Shown: positions 18,287-27,181 of the stretch, in pieces
How positions within the stretch are numbered: position 1 is the stretch's first letter
Layout of the letters: every line of letters begins with the position of its first letter
Source: Opitutia bacterium
GTDB lineage: Bacteria > Verrucomicrobiota > Verrucomicrobiia > Opitutales > T3Sed10-336
DNA length: 52,783 bases
Assembly: GCA_003558065.1 (NCBI GenBank)
Contig: PWMU01000105.1
Location: forward strand, 1 to 52,783
Direction of reading: 5' to 3'
Translations under genes and position numbers: made by a program
The notes under the pieces: generated by a model
The model's input: only the letters and a program-made list of their open reading frames with translations
What the model was told of the DNA's origin: nothing
Databases searched by the model: none

Positions 18287-18317
18287 TTAATAATTTGTGA
18301 CCTTTTTAGTTTGAACA

Positions 18318-19856
18318 TTATTCCCACTCAATAGTTCCAGGCGGTTTTGAGCTGATGTCGAGGCAAACCCGATTCACGCCCTTCACTTCGTTAATAATGC
18401 GCGTGGAGACAGTCTGCAGAATTTCATAGGGAAGTCGAACCCAGTCGGCGGTCATGGCATCAAGACTTTCGACCACCCGCAGGACAATCACATTTTCGTA
18501 GGTGCGCTTGTCACCCATCACGCCGACCGAACGCACCGGCAGAAAAACCGCGAACGACTGCCAGACTTTGTAATAGTACCCCGAGCTCACCATCTCCTCG
18601 TTAAAAATGGCATCTGCTTCCCGCAATACCTTCAGATTCCGGGCCGTAATCTCCCCGATCACCCGGACACCCAGCCCCGGACCGGGAAACGGCTGCCTCA
18701 GCAGGACTTCTTTGGGGAGGCCGAGCTCGCGGCCGAGCACGCGCACCTCATCCTTGAAGAGAGCCCGCAACGGCTCGAGCAGCTTCAGTTTCATCCGCTT
18801 CGGAAGCCCCCCGACATTGTGGTGACTCTTGATGAGGGAGGCCGGATTTCCGTCGATAGCCACGCTCTCAATCACATCGGGATAGAGCGTCCCCTGGGCC
18901 AGGAAATCAACCGGTCCGGTGGATTTCACGACATCGTCGAACACCTCGATAAACGTTTTCCCGATGATCTTGCGCTTCCTTTCCGGGTCGGTCACGCCGC
19001 GAAGCTTGTTAAGAAACAGCGAGGCCGAGCGGACCACACGGAGATTCATTTGGAAATTCCGCCGGAACAGGTTCACGACAGCGTCACGCTCATGGAGGCG
19101 GAGCAGACCGTTGTCCACAAACACGCACTGGAGGCGGTTTCCGATTGCCCTGTGAATCAAAGCGGCCGCGACTGAAGAATCGACTCCCCCGCTGAGGCCC
19201 AGAATGACCCGTTTGTCCCCGACTGTCTCGCGGATGCTCTCAAGGGATTGCTCCAGGTAATCAGACATGGACCAGTCGCCGTGGCAGCCGCAAATCTTGA
19301 GGAGAAAGTTCTGAAGGATGAGGATCCCCTGTTCGGTGTGGGAGACCTCGGGGTGAAACTGCAGCCCGAACAGCTTCTTTTTCCGGTGCTCGATCGTCGC
19401 ATAACGCGAGTTGGGCGTCTTCGCTGTCCCGCCAAACCCCTTCGGAAGCTTGATAACCTTGTCGCCATGGGAATTCCACACCCGGATATTCCGCGAAATC
19501 CCCGCCAGCAGCAGGCTCTTCTCCGAGACTTCCAGGGTGGAATGGCCGTACTCCCGGCGATCGGTCTCTTCAACGGTTCCGTCTAGCAGGTGAGTCATGA
19601 CCTGAAGGCCGTAACAGATCCCGAGCACGGGGACCCCCAGCTCGAAGATGCGCCGGTCGGGAACGGGAGCGCGCCTGGAAAAAACGCTGGAGGGACCGCC
19701 GGACAAAACAATCCCGCACACCTTGTCCCGCTTGAGAACGGACGCCTTGGTCGTGTAATGGTAGATCCTGGAGTAGACGTTGCATTCCCGGATCCTTCGG
19801 GCGATCAACTGAGTGTACTGGGAACCGAAGTCAAGAACGGCAATCGTCTCATGCAT
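18318..19856 (-). CDS. guaA: GMP synthase (glutamine-hydrolysing)
   Basis: GuaA converts XMP to GMP with ammonia taken from glutamine. The 512-residue protein has an N-terminal class I amidotransferase with nucleophile C81 in LGICYGLQ and the histidine in [11 protein letters not shown]. The ATP-pyrophosphatase domain follows, with the PP-loop [13 protein letters not shown] near 225, then the dimerisation domain ending GTIEWE. An ATG 16 codons upstream is open but would overlap the preceding gene; [14 protein letters not shown] fits the family start. It begins five bases after the small zinc-ribbon gene. Confidence 0.96.
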   Translation of the reverse strand: MHETIAVLDFGSQYTQLIARRIRECNVYSRIYHYTTKASVLKRDKVCGIVLSGGPSSVFSRRAPVPDRRIFELGVPVLGICYGLQVMTHLLDGTVEETDRREYGHSTLEVSEKSLLLAGISRNIRVWNSHGDKVIKLPKGFGGTAKTPNSRYATIEHRKKKLFGLQFHPEVSHTEQGILILQNFLLKICGCHGDWSMSDYLEQSLESIRETVGDKRVILGLSGGVDSSVAAALIHRAIGNRLQCVFVDNGLLRLHERDAVVNLFRRNFQMNLRVVRSASLFLNKLRGVTDPERKRKIIGKTFIEVFDDVVKSTGPVDFLAQGTLYPDVIESVAIDGNPASLIKSHHNVGGLPKRMKLKLLEPLRALFKDEVRVLGRELGLPKEVLLRQPFPGPGLGVRVIGEITARNLKVLREADAIFNEEMVSSGYYYKVWQSFAVFLPVRSVGVMGDKRTYENVIVLRVVESLDAMTADWVRLPYEILQTVSTRIINEVKGVNRVCLDISSKPPGTIEWE

Positions 19857-19861
19857 AGACA

Positions 19862-20095
19862 CTAAAACCTCAGGCGGGAGTTGACGAAACCGCAACGGGG
19901 ACATCCGGAGATTTCGGTGCCCGCCTTGTTTGAATAAATTTTATCACACTTGATGCAATGAAATATGATTTTCTTTCGCTCCGCCTCGTACAAATTCTTG
20001 TCGCGAAAGTCCGTGTAAAACCAAAGCGCCAGGATGAGACCCACGGCACTGAAAAGATAAACGAGAGCTCCGAACGTTAGATCAACGATAAACAC
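19862..20095 (-). CDS. Small membrane protein with C-terminal zinc ribbon
   Basis: This 77-residue protein has a single membrane helix at about residues 5-28 and a short charged linker. It ends in a zinc ribbon made of CIKC (C47, C50) and CPRC (C65, C68). Similar zinc ribbons can lead to HypA-like annotations, but no hydrogenase genes are present here and the match is only to the ribbon. The ribbon should lie in the cytoplasm at the membrane surface. It precedes guaA by five bases, so the two are probably co-transcribed. Function unknown. Confidence 0.65.
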   Translation of the reverse strand: MFIVDLTFGALVYLFSAVGLILALWFYTDFRDKNLYEAERKKIIFHCIKCDKIYSNKAGTEISGCPRCGFVNSRLRF

Positions 20096-20245
20096 GACCC
20101 CAGAATTTCGGTCTTCAAGATTCCAATAGCCGGAACGGCGCGAAAACGATGTCTTCCTTCGAGGCGATCATCTGCCGGAGTTGAGTTACCCGGCCACCGA
20201 CCGGGGAAATCCCCCGGTGTTGCCTCTCCCTGTTCTCGAAATTTT

Positions 20246-20283
20246 AAACACAAAGCGCGTCTGCTAAAACGAGAAGACGCGCC
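20246..20283 (-). terminator. Rho-independent terminator ending the ribosomal cluster
   Basis: On the minus strand GCGCGTCT (20282-20275) and AGACGCGC (20262-20255) form a perfect eight-base stem. The transcript then reads TTTGTGTTT and is T-rich. It lies about 35 bases after the rplQ stop and matches the expected end of the cluster. A second stem (ACCGGGG 20200-20206 with CCCCGGT 20212-20218) lies further downstream without a T-tract. Confidence 0.75.
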
Positions 20284-20316
20284 TGGCAACGGCAAATCGG
20301 AACCGTCGACTGAAAA

Positions 20317-20925
20317 CTATTGCTCCTCCTTCTTCTTTTCCGAATCGCCGGATTCATCCGAATCCCCTTCCGCGGCAGGCGCATCGCCCCCGGGCTGTTC
20401 GGCTGACTCTTCCACGGGCTCCTCGGCAGCCTGTTGGGCAGCCGCCGGGCCTCCCTCTTCGGGCTGCTCCGATTCAGCAGTAGCGGTCTCCGCCTGCTCC
20501 GTCGGAGCGGCGGCGGATTTCGCCTTGCCCCCGCCTTTCTTCCGGCGAGTGGATTTGTAGCCCTCGTCCTCGGGGCCGACCCACTCGATGATCGCCATTT
20601 CAGCGGCGTCCCCGATACGGTTACCCAGCTTGTAGATCCGGGTGTACCCGCCCTTCCTCTTCGCAAAGTCGGCTGCCTTATCGTCGAAAAGCACCTGGAC
20701 GGCCTCCTTATCCCGCAGCCGGGCAACAGCAATACGACGATGGTGGAGGGTACCCTTTTTCGCCAGGGTCACCATTTTTTCAGCGAACGGCCGGATGGCT
20801 TTCGCTTTTTTGAGCGTGGTGGTGATCCGGCCTTCCTTGATGAGGGCGGAGGCGAGATTCGCGGTCAAAGCAAGCCGATGCTCTTTTTTGACCCCGAGTT
20901 GATTCTTGTGCTTCTGGTGGCGCAT
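20317..20925 (-). CDS. rplQ: 50S ribosomal protein L17 with long acidic tail
   Basis: The first 118 or so residues are a normal L17, which lies near the exit side of the large subunit (RHQKHKNQLG, ANLASALIKEGRITTTLKKA, DAAEMAIIEWVG). After that comes an 84-residue extension of Ala, Glu, Gly, Pro and Ser with almost no hydrophobic residues, ending DSEKKKEEQ. Family members are usually 115-130 residues long. The tail is probably disordered and exposed. It is the last gene before the terminator, 21 bases after rpoA. Confidence 0.95.
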   Translation of the reverse strand: MRHQKHKNQLGVKKEHRLALTANLASALIKEGRITTTLKKAKAIRPFAEKMVTLAKKGTLHHRRIAVARLRDKEAVQVLFDDKAADFAKRKGGYTRIYKLGNRIGDAAEMAIIEWVGPEDEGYKSTRRKKGGGKAKSAAAPTEQAETATAESEQPEEGGPAAAQQAAEEPVEESAEQPGGDAPAAEGDSDESGDSEKKKEEQ

Positions 20926-20946
20926 GGGTGCGAAGACGGTTGAAAA

Positions 20947-21948
20947 TTAAACGTCGTTTTTTCGATCGAGCAGGCGCTCGTCTATTTTCATCCCCAAAGA
21001 CAAGCCGAGCTGTTCCAGCTTATCCTTGATTTCATTGAGGGATTTCTTGCCGAAATTGCGGTATTTGAGCATCTCCTGCTCGGATTTCATTGCGAGCTCG
21101 CCCACCGTGGTGATATTGGCATTATTCAGGCAATTCGCCGCGCGAACCGAGAGCTCGATTTCGTTGACGCTCATATTCAGCAACTTCCGGAGGCGATTCT
21201 GCTCTTCACTGGCCTCGGAACCCTCGTCATCGAACTCGACCTCCTCTTCCGATACCTGGTCAAACACACTGAGGTGGTGTTTGAGGATGGCGGCGGATTG
21301 TTTGAGGGCTTCCTCCGGAGTCACCCGTCCGTCGGTCCACACCTCTAGGATGAGTTTGTCGTAATCGGTGATCTGCCCGACACGGGTGTTTTCGACCGCG
21401 TACTTGACGAGCTTGACCGGGCTGAAGAGGGAATCAATGGCGATCTCGCCGATCGATTGATCCTCCTCCTTGTTGTCATCGCCGGGGCAATACCCCCGCC
21501 CGACCCGGATCTCGAGTTCAGCCAGGAAACGCCGGCTCTTGCTCAACGTGCAGATATGCTGCTCGGGGTTGATCACCTTGATGCCGGTCTCCTCCTGAAT
21601 ATCGGCGGCGGTTACGGGTCCCTCGCGGTTTACGTCGATAATAAGCCGGTTGGACTCGCGACGCTCGGAGACAATCAGAACCTTCTTGAGGTTGAGAACC
21701 ACATCGGTGACATCCTCCACCACTCCGTCCATACTCTGAAACTCATGGTTGACCCCTTCGATTTTCACCGAAGAGATCGCGGCGCCCTCGATTGAACTCA
21801 TCAGGACCCGTCGCAAAGAATTGCCGATTGAATGACCATACCCGGTTTCGAAGGGTTCGGCCGTGAATTTGCAATAAGTATCCGTTGCACCCTCCTCTGA
21901 TTTGATCAGGCGGTTGGGCAACTCAAATTTACCTAGACGTCTTGGCAT
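20947..21948 (-). CDS. rpoA: DNA-directed RNA polymerase subunit alpha
   Basis: The alpha subunit dimerises to start assembly of RNA polymerase. Of the 333 residues, the first 230 or so form the N-terminal assembly domain (ETGYGHSIGNSLRRVLMSSIEGAAI). An acidic linker (EEVEFDDEGSEASEE) leads to the C-terminal domain with ELSVRAANCLNNANITTVGEL and NFGKKSLNEIKDKL, which contacts promoter UP elements and activators. Length and order are normal. It follows rpsD, as in alpha operons. Confidence 0.97.
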   Translation of the reverse strand: MPRRLGKFELPNRLIKSEEGATDTYCKFTAEPFETGYGHSIGNSLRRVLMSSIEGAAISSVKIEGVNHEFQSMDGVVEDVTDVVLNLKKVLIVSERRESNRLIIDVNREGPVTAADIQEETGIKVINPEQHICTLSKSRRFLAELEIRVGRGYCPGDDNKEEDQSIGEIAIDSLFSPVKLVKYAVENTRVGQITDYDKLILEVWTDGRVTPEEALKQSAAILKHHLSVFDQVSEEEVEFDDEGSEASEEQNRLRKLLNMSVNEIELSVRAANCLNNANITTVGELAMKSEQEMLKYRNFGKKSLNEIKDKLEQLGLSLGMKIDERLLDRKNDV

Positions 21949-22008
21949 AATTCCAAAGCTGTAGACAGTTGTTAGGACCCTCCAAAGGGAAGGGTCCGGT
22001 GAGAGAAA

Positions 22009-22617
22009 TCAGCGGCTGTAAAACTCGACGATCAACTGCTCGTTGACGAGCGGCTGAATATCGTCGCGCTCAGGCAGCCGGTTGACAGTGGCCTTGAGAG
22101 CGTCTTCCTGAAGCGTGAGCCAGGAAGGAACGGTCCGTATGCGGGTTTCCTCCAGATTGCGCGTGGCAAGCTGACGGGACGAAGTGGCGGGCTTGACTTC
22201 GATTTCATCGCCGCTCTTCACCGTATAGCTGGGAATATCCACTTTGTGACCGTTCACCCTGATGTGGCCGTGGTTCACAAACTGGCGAGCCGCATTCCGG
22301 CTGCGAGCCAGTCCGAGCTGATAAACGACATTGTCCAGACGCGTCTCGAGCAATTGGAGAAACCGGTCGCCGGTAACCCCGCGCTCGCGTTTGGCGCGCT
22401 CGAACAAGCGCCGAAACTGCTTCTCCATGAGGCCGTAGGCGTAACGGAGCTTCTGCTTTTCGTTGAGCCCGATCGAGTACTCGGAGATCTTCCGTCGCAG
22501 CCTTGGGCCGTGGATCCCGGGTGGATAACTCTTTTTTTCAAAGGATTTGTTGCTGCCCATAATGGGCTGGCCAAATCGCCGGCTGATTCGAGTGGTTGGT
22601 CCTGTATAACGAGCCAT
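22009..22617 (-). CDS. rpsD: 30S ribosomal protein S4
   Basis: S4 is a primary 16S rRNA-binding protein that nucleates assembly of the 5' domain. The 202-residue protein has the usual N-terminal segment and the S4 RNA-binding fold (TRLDNVVYQLGLARSRNAARQFVNHGHIRVNG). It lacks the N-terminal zinc cysteines of the C+ form, so it is the zinc-free type. In many bacteria S4 represses the alpha operon by binding its mRNA; I could not confirm such a site here. Confidence 0.96.
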   Translation of the reverse strand: MARYTGPTTRISRRFGQPIMGSNKSFEKKSYPPGIHGPRLRRKISEYSIGLNEKQKLRYAYGLMEKQFRRLFERAKRERGVTGDRFLQLLETRLDNVVYQLGLARSRNAARQFVNHGHIRVNGHKVDIPSYTVKSGDEIEVKPATSSRQLATRNLEETRIRTVPSWLTLQEDALKATVNRLPERDDIQPLVNEQLIVEFYSR

Positions 22618-22670
22618 GAGTCGTGATGCTTCTTTCTGATGGTGGACGGAACGCGTGGCGGGCGGAAAGC

Positions 22671-23213
22671 CTACACGCGCCGGCGCTTGGGAGGGCGGCA
22701 GCCGTTATGTGGAACCGGTGTGGTATCAACAATCGCGGTAACTTCCAGTCCGACTGCCTGAAGGGCGCGAACGGCGGAATCCCGCCCCATTCCGGGCCCC
22801 TTCACATGCACGACGACCTCCTTGAGACCGTGAGCCATGGCGGCTTTTGCGGCGTCCTGGGTCACGATCTGGGCGGCGTACGCGGTCGATTTACGGGAGC
22901 CGCGGAAATTCATTTTGCCGGCGCTCGACCAGGAAATGATATTTCCCCTCTGGTCGGAAATGGCCACTTTGGTGTTGTTGAAGGTGGCGAGAATATGCGC
23001 GACCCCCGAAGCGATGTTCTTGCTGCCCTTGGCCTTGCGGACCTTGACCGCACCGACATCCGCCTTGAGCAGATCCTGGGCGGTGACCTCTTTCTTGGGA
23101 GCCTCCTCGCTTTTCGCCTCCTCTTTGGGTTGCGCCACGGCCTCGGGCTGTTCCTCGGCGGCGGGTTTCTTATCGTTTTCCGGAGACGGATTTTCTTCTG
23201 TAGCCATGGTCAA
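22671..23213 (-). CDS. rpsK: 30S ribosomal protein S11 with charged N-terminal extension
   Basis: S11 forms part of the 30S platform near the Shine-Dalgarno helix. The conserved body starts at about residue 58 and includes [35 protein letters not shown] and [11 protein letters not shown]. Ahead of it is an extension of about 50 residues rich in Glu, Lys, Pro and Ala, roughly doubling the usual N-terminal tail. An ATG two codons in is an alternative start, but the extension remains either way. It lies 12 bases after rpsM. Confidence 0.95.
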   Translation of the reverse strand: MTMATEENPSPENDKKPAAEEQPEAVAQPKEEAKSEEAPKKEVTAQDLLKADVGAVKVRKAKGSKNIASGVAHILATFNNTKVAISDQRGNIISWSSAGKMNFRGSRKSTAYAAQIVTQDAAKAAMAHGLKEVVVHVKGPGMGRDSAVRALQAVGLEVTAIVDTTPVPHNGCRPPKRRRV

Positions 23214-23225
23214 ATCGTTCTGTGT

Positions 23226-23600
23226 TTATTTTTTCTTCATCACACCGACGGTACGGCGGGCACCCTTGCGGGTTCGGGCATTCGTGCTGGTCCGCTGGCC
23301 CCGCACGGGAAGACCCCGGCGGTGACGAACCCCGCGGGAGCAATTGATCGCCTGCAAGCGCTTCATATTGGCGGCAATCGACCGTCGCAAATCACCTTCC
23401 ACCAGGTAATTGCGGTCAGTAATCACGCCGGTCAGCTTGTTGAGCTGCTCTTCGGTCAGATCCTGGGCACGGGTCACCGGATCGATCCCAGCTTCAGCCA
23501 CGACCGCTTGTGCACGGGTCGGCCCGATTCCGTATATATAACGGAGGGCGTATTCAACTTTTTTGTTGTTCGGAATGTCAACTCCAAGTAAGCGCGGCAT
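23226..23600 (-). CDS. rpsM: 30S ribosomal protein S13
   Basis: S13 lies in the head of the 30S subunit and touches the P-site tRNA and the 50S bridge. The 124-residue protein shows [23 protein letters not shown], the helix-two-turns-helix region, and the basic tail [18 protein letters not shown]. It follows map directly; the usual infA and rpmJ genes ahead of rpsM are missing. Confidence 0.96.
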   Translation of the reverse strand: MPRLLGVDIPNNKKVEYALRYIYGIGPTRAQAVVAEAGIDPVTRAQDLTEEQLNKLTGVITDRNYLVEGDLRRSIAANMKRLQAINCSRGVRHRRGLPVRGQRTSTNARTRKGARRTVGVMKKK

Positions 23601-23671
23601 AAGTCTTTGCGATTATGAGTAGGAAAGTGTGGAAACAGGACAAAATAGATAGGAGGCGTGGGGTTTGGCAA

Positions 23672-24439
23672 TTATTTTTTTAATAAAGTCAGAATTTCCG
23701 GTTGATCCTCGGTAATCAGCACGGTGTGTTCGAAGTGTGCCGAGGGTCGGCGATCCGAAGTGACCACGGTCCAGCCGTCCTCCATGACCTGGACTTCTGG
23801 CCGTCCGAGATTCACCATCGGTTCGATGGCGAGAACCATGCCCGGTTTCAGTTTGGCGCCGGAATTTCTCCGCCCAAAATTCGGGATCTGGGGTTCTTCG
23901 TGCATCGCGGCTCCCACTCCGTGCCCGACGAATTCGCGAACAATCGACAACCCATTGGACTCCACGTACTTCTGGATGGTACTCGAGATGTCGCCCACAC
24001 GGTTGCCCGGCCGGGCGATCCGGATCCCCTCGATCAGTGCCGCCTCGGTCACCTCCACCAGGCCGGCGACTTCTGAGGACACCGGTTCCACCTTGACGGT
24101 GCTCGCGTTGTCGCCGACGTAGCCGTCGTAATGAACCACGACATCGAGCGCGACGACATCGCCCGGCCGAATCACCCGTTTCAAAGAGCCGATTCCGTGA
24201 ACCACCTCTTCATTGACCGAGATACAGCTGTAACTGGGAAACCGCAGAGAGCCGATCTGATAGTTGTGGCAGGCGCTTCGCGCACCGCGTTTCGCGATCT
24301 GCTCCCGCGCCAACTGGTCGAGGTCGTAGGTATTCATGCCGGGAGCCACCCGGCTTTTCAGGACATCGAGCACTTCGGCGGCGATGCGGCAAACGGTGCG
24401 CATTTTCTCGATCTCTTCCCTGGTCTTGATCGGAATCAT
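23672..24439 (-). CDS. map: Methionine aminopeptidase, type I
   Basis: This enzyme removes the initiator methionine from new proteins. The 255-residue enzyme has the metal ligands in order: VALDVVVHYDGYVGDNAST (two Asp), GHGVGAAMHEEPQIPN (His), LAIEPMV (Glu) and FEHTVLIT (Glu). Although 42 more codons are open upstream, the ATG at 24439 fits the family start (MIPIKTREEIEKM) and overlaps the adk stop by four bases (ATGA), a common coupling. Confidence 0.95.
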   Translation of the reverse strand: MIPIKTREEIEKMRTVCRIAAEVLDVLKSRVAPGMNTYDLDQLAREQIAKRGARSACHNYQIGSLRFPSYSCISVNEEVVHGIGSLKRVIRPGDVVALDVVVHYDGYVGDNASTVKVEPVSSEVAGLVEVTEAALIEGIRIARPGNRVGDISSTIQKYVESNGLSIVREFVGHGVGAAMHEEPQIPNFGRRNSGAKLKPGMVLAIEPMVNLGRPEVQVMEDGWTVVTSDRRPSAHFEHTVLITEDQPEILTLLKK

Positions 24440-25149
24440 TCCGGCACAGGGGTCAGGCCAAACGTGTGGAGAACCTTTTCGGACAGCGCCTTCGGCGCGA
24501 CATCCGCGGAAAACTCGAACAGGAGTCCCTGATTCCGGTAATGCTCGGCCAGAGGGTGAGCCCATTGCTGGTAAAGGAGGTACCGGCGCCGGACGACGTC
24601 CTCATGGTCATCCTCCCGTTGAACGAGGTCCCCTCCGCAGGCGTCACATTTCCCATCGGTTCGGGGCGGCTTGTACTCGAGGTGGAAGACGGACCCATCC
24701 ACGGGACAGATGCGCCTGCGGGAAAGCCGGTCGATCGTCGCCTGTTCGCTGAGTTCGAGCAAGAGGCAACCGGTCAGCACCTCATTACGCGCGTCCATCC
24801 ACTCGTCGAAACAGCGGGCCTGCATCAAGGTTCGGGGGAAGCCGTCGAGGATAAATCCTTGCGACGGCCGCCGGCCCCAGAACCATTTGCGCATGAGGCT
24901 GATCGTGAGATCGTCCCGAACGAGCTCGCCGCGTTTGATGGTGTCCTGAATCTTCACCCCAAGCGGAGTACCGCCGTTGATTTCCTGGCGAAAAAGCTCC
25001 CCGGAAGAAATGTGCTCTCTCTTTGAAGTACGCAGGTTCGCCGCCAGCGTGCCCTTGCCCGCACCCGGCGCACCCATCAGGATAAATTTAACCCTGGAAT
25101 CGTTTGGTTTGGAATGATCGATGGAACAGTAGTCGGCTTCTGCCCGCAT
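24436..25149 (-). CDS. adk: Adenylate kinase
   Basis: Adenylate kinase converts ATP and AMP to two ADP. The 237-residue product, from the ATG at 25149 just past the secY stop, has the P-loop MGAPGAGKGT near residue 25, the AMP-binding segments and DGFPRTLMQA. The LID is long, with three cysteines and a nearby histidine or aspartate (ICPVDGSVFH, then CDACGG), consistent with a variant metal-binding LID. The 20 or so residues before the P-loop are longer than usual. The order secY-adk-map is the common spc-operon arrangement. Confidence 0.93.
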   Translation of the reverse strand: MRAEADYCSIDHSKPNDSRVKFILMGAPGAGKGTLAANLRTSKREHISSGELFRQEINGGTPLGVKIQDTIKRGELVRDDLTISLMRKWFWGRRPSQGFILDGFPRTLMQARCFDEWMDARNEVLTGCLLLELSEQATIDRLSRRRICPVDGSVFHLEYKPPRTDGKCDACGGDLVQREDDHEDVVRRRYLLYQQWAHPLAEHYRNQGLLFEFSADVAPKALSEKVLHTFGLTPVPE

Positions 25150-25172
25150 ACCTTGAAAAGGCGGCGGGGGAG

Positions 25173-26672
25173 TTAAAACTGCTGTAATGCCCATGCGGCT
25201 ATTCCCACAACCAGGAGAATTCCCAGCACGGTCCACAAAATGCCGACACTCTTAAGCTCGGACGTGTCGACCGCGCGCGTCGTCTCGCGGCGGGTGCTTC
25301 GGCTGCGGATCCTTCCCTTCCGGAGGAAACCGTCATAGTGTCGCTGCAGGAGGTGTGTTTCCACCTGTTGCATCAACTGGAGAACCACCCCGACGGCAAT
25401 CAGCATGCCCGTGCCGCCGAAGAACATCGCTATCCGGCCCGGCACATTGTAGGTAAAGAGGGCCACATCGGGCATCACTGCAATGATGGTCAGGAAGATA
25501 CCACCGGCCAGCGTGAGCCGGGTCATGATAAAGTCCAGGTACTTCGCCGTCGGCTCGCCGGGACGTACCCCTGGAATATACCCGCCGTACTTCTTCAGGT
25601 CGTCGGCGATCTGAATGGGTTTGAACATGATCGAGACCCAGAAATAACTGAAGCCCATGATCAGACCGCCCATCACCAGGTAATAGGTCATGGTGCCCCG
25701 CCTCATATACTCGGCAAAATCGATCAAAAATCTCAGGTCGAGCGCGGCGCCCAGCTGCGAAAGGACCTTCTGCGGAAACATCAGGATGGCACTGGCGAAG
25801 ATGACCGGCATCACGCCGGAATAGTTGACCTTCAGCGGGAGGTAGGAGCTCTGTCCGCCGTAGACCTTGCGGCCCACCACTCGCTTGGCGTAGTGAACCG
25901 GAACCTTCCGCTGGGCCTGCACCACGGCGACAATGGCTGCGATAACGCCGATCAGGAGGCCGAACATCAGGATTCCCTGGCCGACCCCGAGGCTCTCGAC
26001 TCCCACGGGAGCGAAGAACAGCCGGTAGGTTTGCGCCGCAGCGCCGGGAAGGTCCGCCAGGATGCCCACGGTAATGAGCAGCCCGATTCCGTTGCCCACG
26101 CCCTTCTGGGTGATCTGCTCACCGAGCCACATCAACAGCACGGTGCCCGCGGTCAGAAGGAGCGTGCCCGTAATTAAAAACCACGTTCGGCTGATGATGA
26201 TGATTTCGCCGTACTCCTCGACGCTGTACCCCTGGAACAGGCGGCCCGGATTCTCCAGAGCGAGAATCAGGAGAACTCCCTGGACCAGGCAGATGGCGAC
26301 CGTGGCGTAGCGGGTGTACTGGGTGATCTTCTGCCGGCCGACGTCGCCCTCGCGCTGGAGGCGCGACAGACTCGGTACCACCGCCGTCATCAACTGGAAA
26401 ATAATGGCCGCGCTGATATAGGGCATGATCCCGAGAGCCGCCACCGCTCCCATGAGCAAGGCCCCCCCGGTAAACATGTTATAAAGGCCGAGAAGATCTC
26501 CCGCCCCGCCCTGGCCGGCCTGGTCCTCGAAGAACAGCTGCAGTGGAAGAGGATCGAGTCCCGGGAGCGGTATATTCGCGGCGACCCTCGCCACGAAGAG
26601 CAGGCCCAACGTGAAGAGGATCTTCTGGCGAAGATCGGGAATCTTAAGGCAATTGGTAAAGGCGGACAGCAT
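25173..26672 (-). CDS. secY: Protein translocase subunit SecY
   Basis: SecY is the channel of the Sec translocon in the inner membrane. The 499-residue protein has about ten membrane helices, the plug region after IPLPGLDP, LGIMPYISAAIIFQLMTAV (helix 2), QYTRYATVAICLVQG and a basic cytoplasmic tail loop (RRETTRAVDT) before a last hydrophobic segment. At 499 residues it is longer than E. coli SecY (443), mainly in loops and the C-terminus. It starts 53 bases after rplO. Confidence 0.96.
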   Translation of the reverse strand: MLSAFTNCLKIPDLRQKILFTLGLLFVARVAANIPLPGLDPLPLQLFFEDQAGQGGAGDLLGLYNMFTGGALLMGAVAALGIMPYISAAIIFQLMTAVVPSLSRLQREGDVGRQKITQYTRYATVAICLVQGVLLILALENPGRLFQGYSVEEYGEIIIISRTWFLITGTLLLTAGTVLLMWLGEQITQKGVGNGIGLLITVGILADLPGAAAQTYRLFFAPVGVESLGVGQGILMFGLLIGVIAAIVAVVQAQRKVPVHYAKRVVGRKVYGGQSSYLPLKVNYSGVMPVIFASAILMFPQKVLSQLGAALDLRFLIDFAEYMRRGTMTYYLVMGGLIMGFSYFWVSIMFKPIQIADDLKKYGGYIPGVRPGEPTAKYLDFIMTRLTLAGGIFLTIIAVMPDVALFTYNVPGRIAMFFGGTGMLIAVGVVLQLMQQVETHLLQRHYDGFLRKGRIRSRSTRRETTRAVDTSELKSVGILWTVLGILLVVGIAAWALQQF

Positions 26673-26725
26673 CGAGACTGGTAAATTCTGGCAGGTGTAA
26701 ACGTCGGAGAAAGGAGCGCGCCCGT

Positions 26726-27169
26726 TCAGGCAACGATCGCCTCACCCCCGGCCGCTTCAATTTTCCGCTTCGCCGCGGCGGAGAACTTGTCCGCCTTGAT
26801 CTTGACGGCACGTGAAATCCCGCCGTCGGCAAGTATCTTGATCGGTCCGGCATTCGAATTCACCAGGCCCTTGTTCACCAGCACCTCGCGGTCAATCTCG
26901 TCGACTCACTCCAGGCGCTCGATCACGCTCAGGTTGATGTGCGCGTATTCCTTGCGAAACTTTTTATTATTGAACCCGCGCTGTGGAAGCCGGCGGTAAA
27001 GGGGCATCTGTCCCCCCTCAAATCCAGGCCGGATGCTGCCGCCGGAACGGGCGGTCTGCCCCTTGCCGCCGCGCCCGCAGGTCTTGCCCCGGCCCGAGCC
27101 TTCACCACAACCCACCCGCTTGCGGCGGTGGGTCGCGCCTTTCGTGTTTTTCAGAGAATGCAACCTCAT
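26726..27169 (-). CDS. rplO: 50S ribosomal protein L15, reading frame interrupted by an in-frame TGA
   Basis: The start ([20 protein letters not shown], then the Gly/Arg-rich RNA-binding arm) is a normal L15. The frame stops at a TGA (26908-26906) after 87 codons, but the same frame continues for 59 more residues to a second TGA at 26726. The continuation matches the L15 C-terminal domain ([22 protein letters not shown], then KIEAAGG). The stop thus replaces one residue, probably Gly or Arg, between IERLE and VDEID. No base is gained or lost. A sequence error is the simplest explanation; real readthrough or a truncated L15 would be remarkable. The flanking genes rpsE and secY are intact. Confidence 0.9.
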
Positions 27170-27181
27170 CGAATGAACTCC

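Noticed and set aside
26644-26853. 69-codon minus-strand frame over the end of rplO
   Set aside because: It lies in a different frame from the clear L15 C-terminal sequence and has Arg/Pro-rich shadow composition.
26900-26915. Selenocysteine insertion at the rplO TGA
   Set aside because: No selenoprotein form of L15 is known, the position is not a redox site, and no following SECIS-like hairpin was seen.
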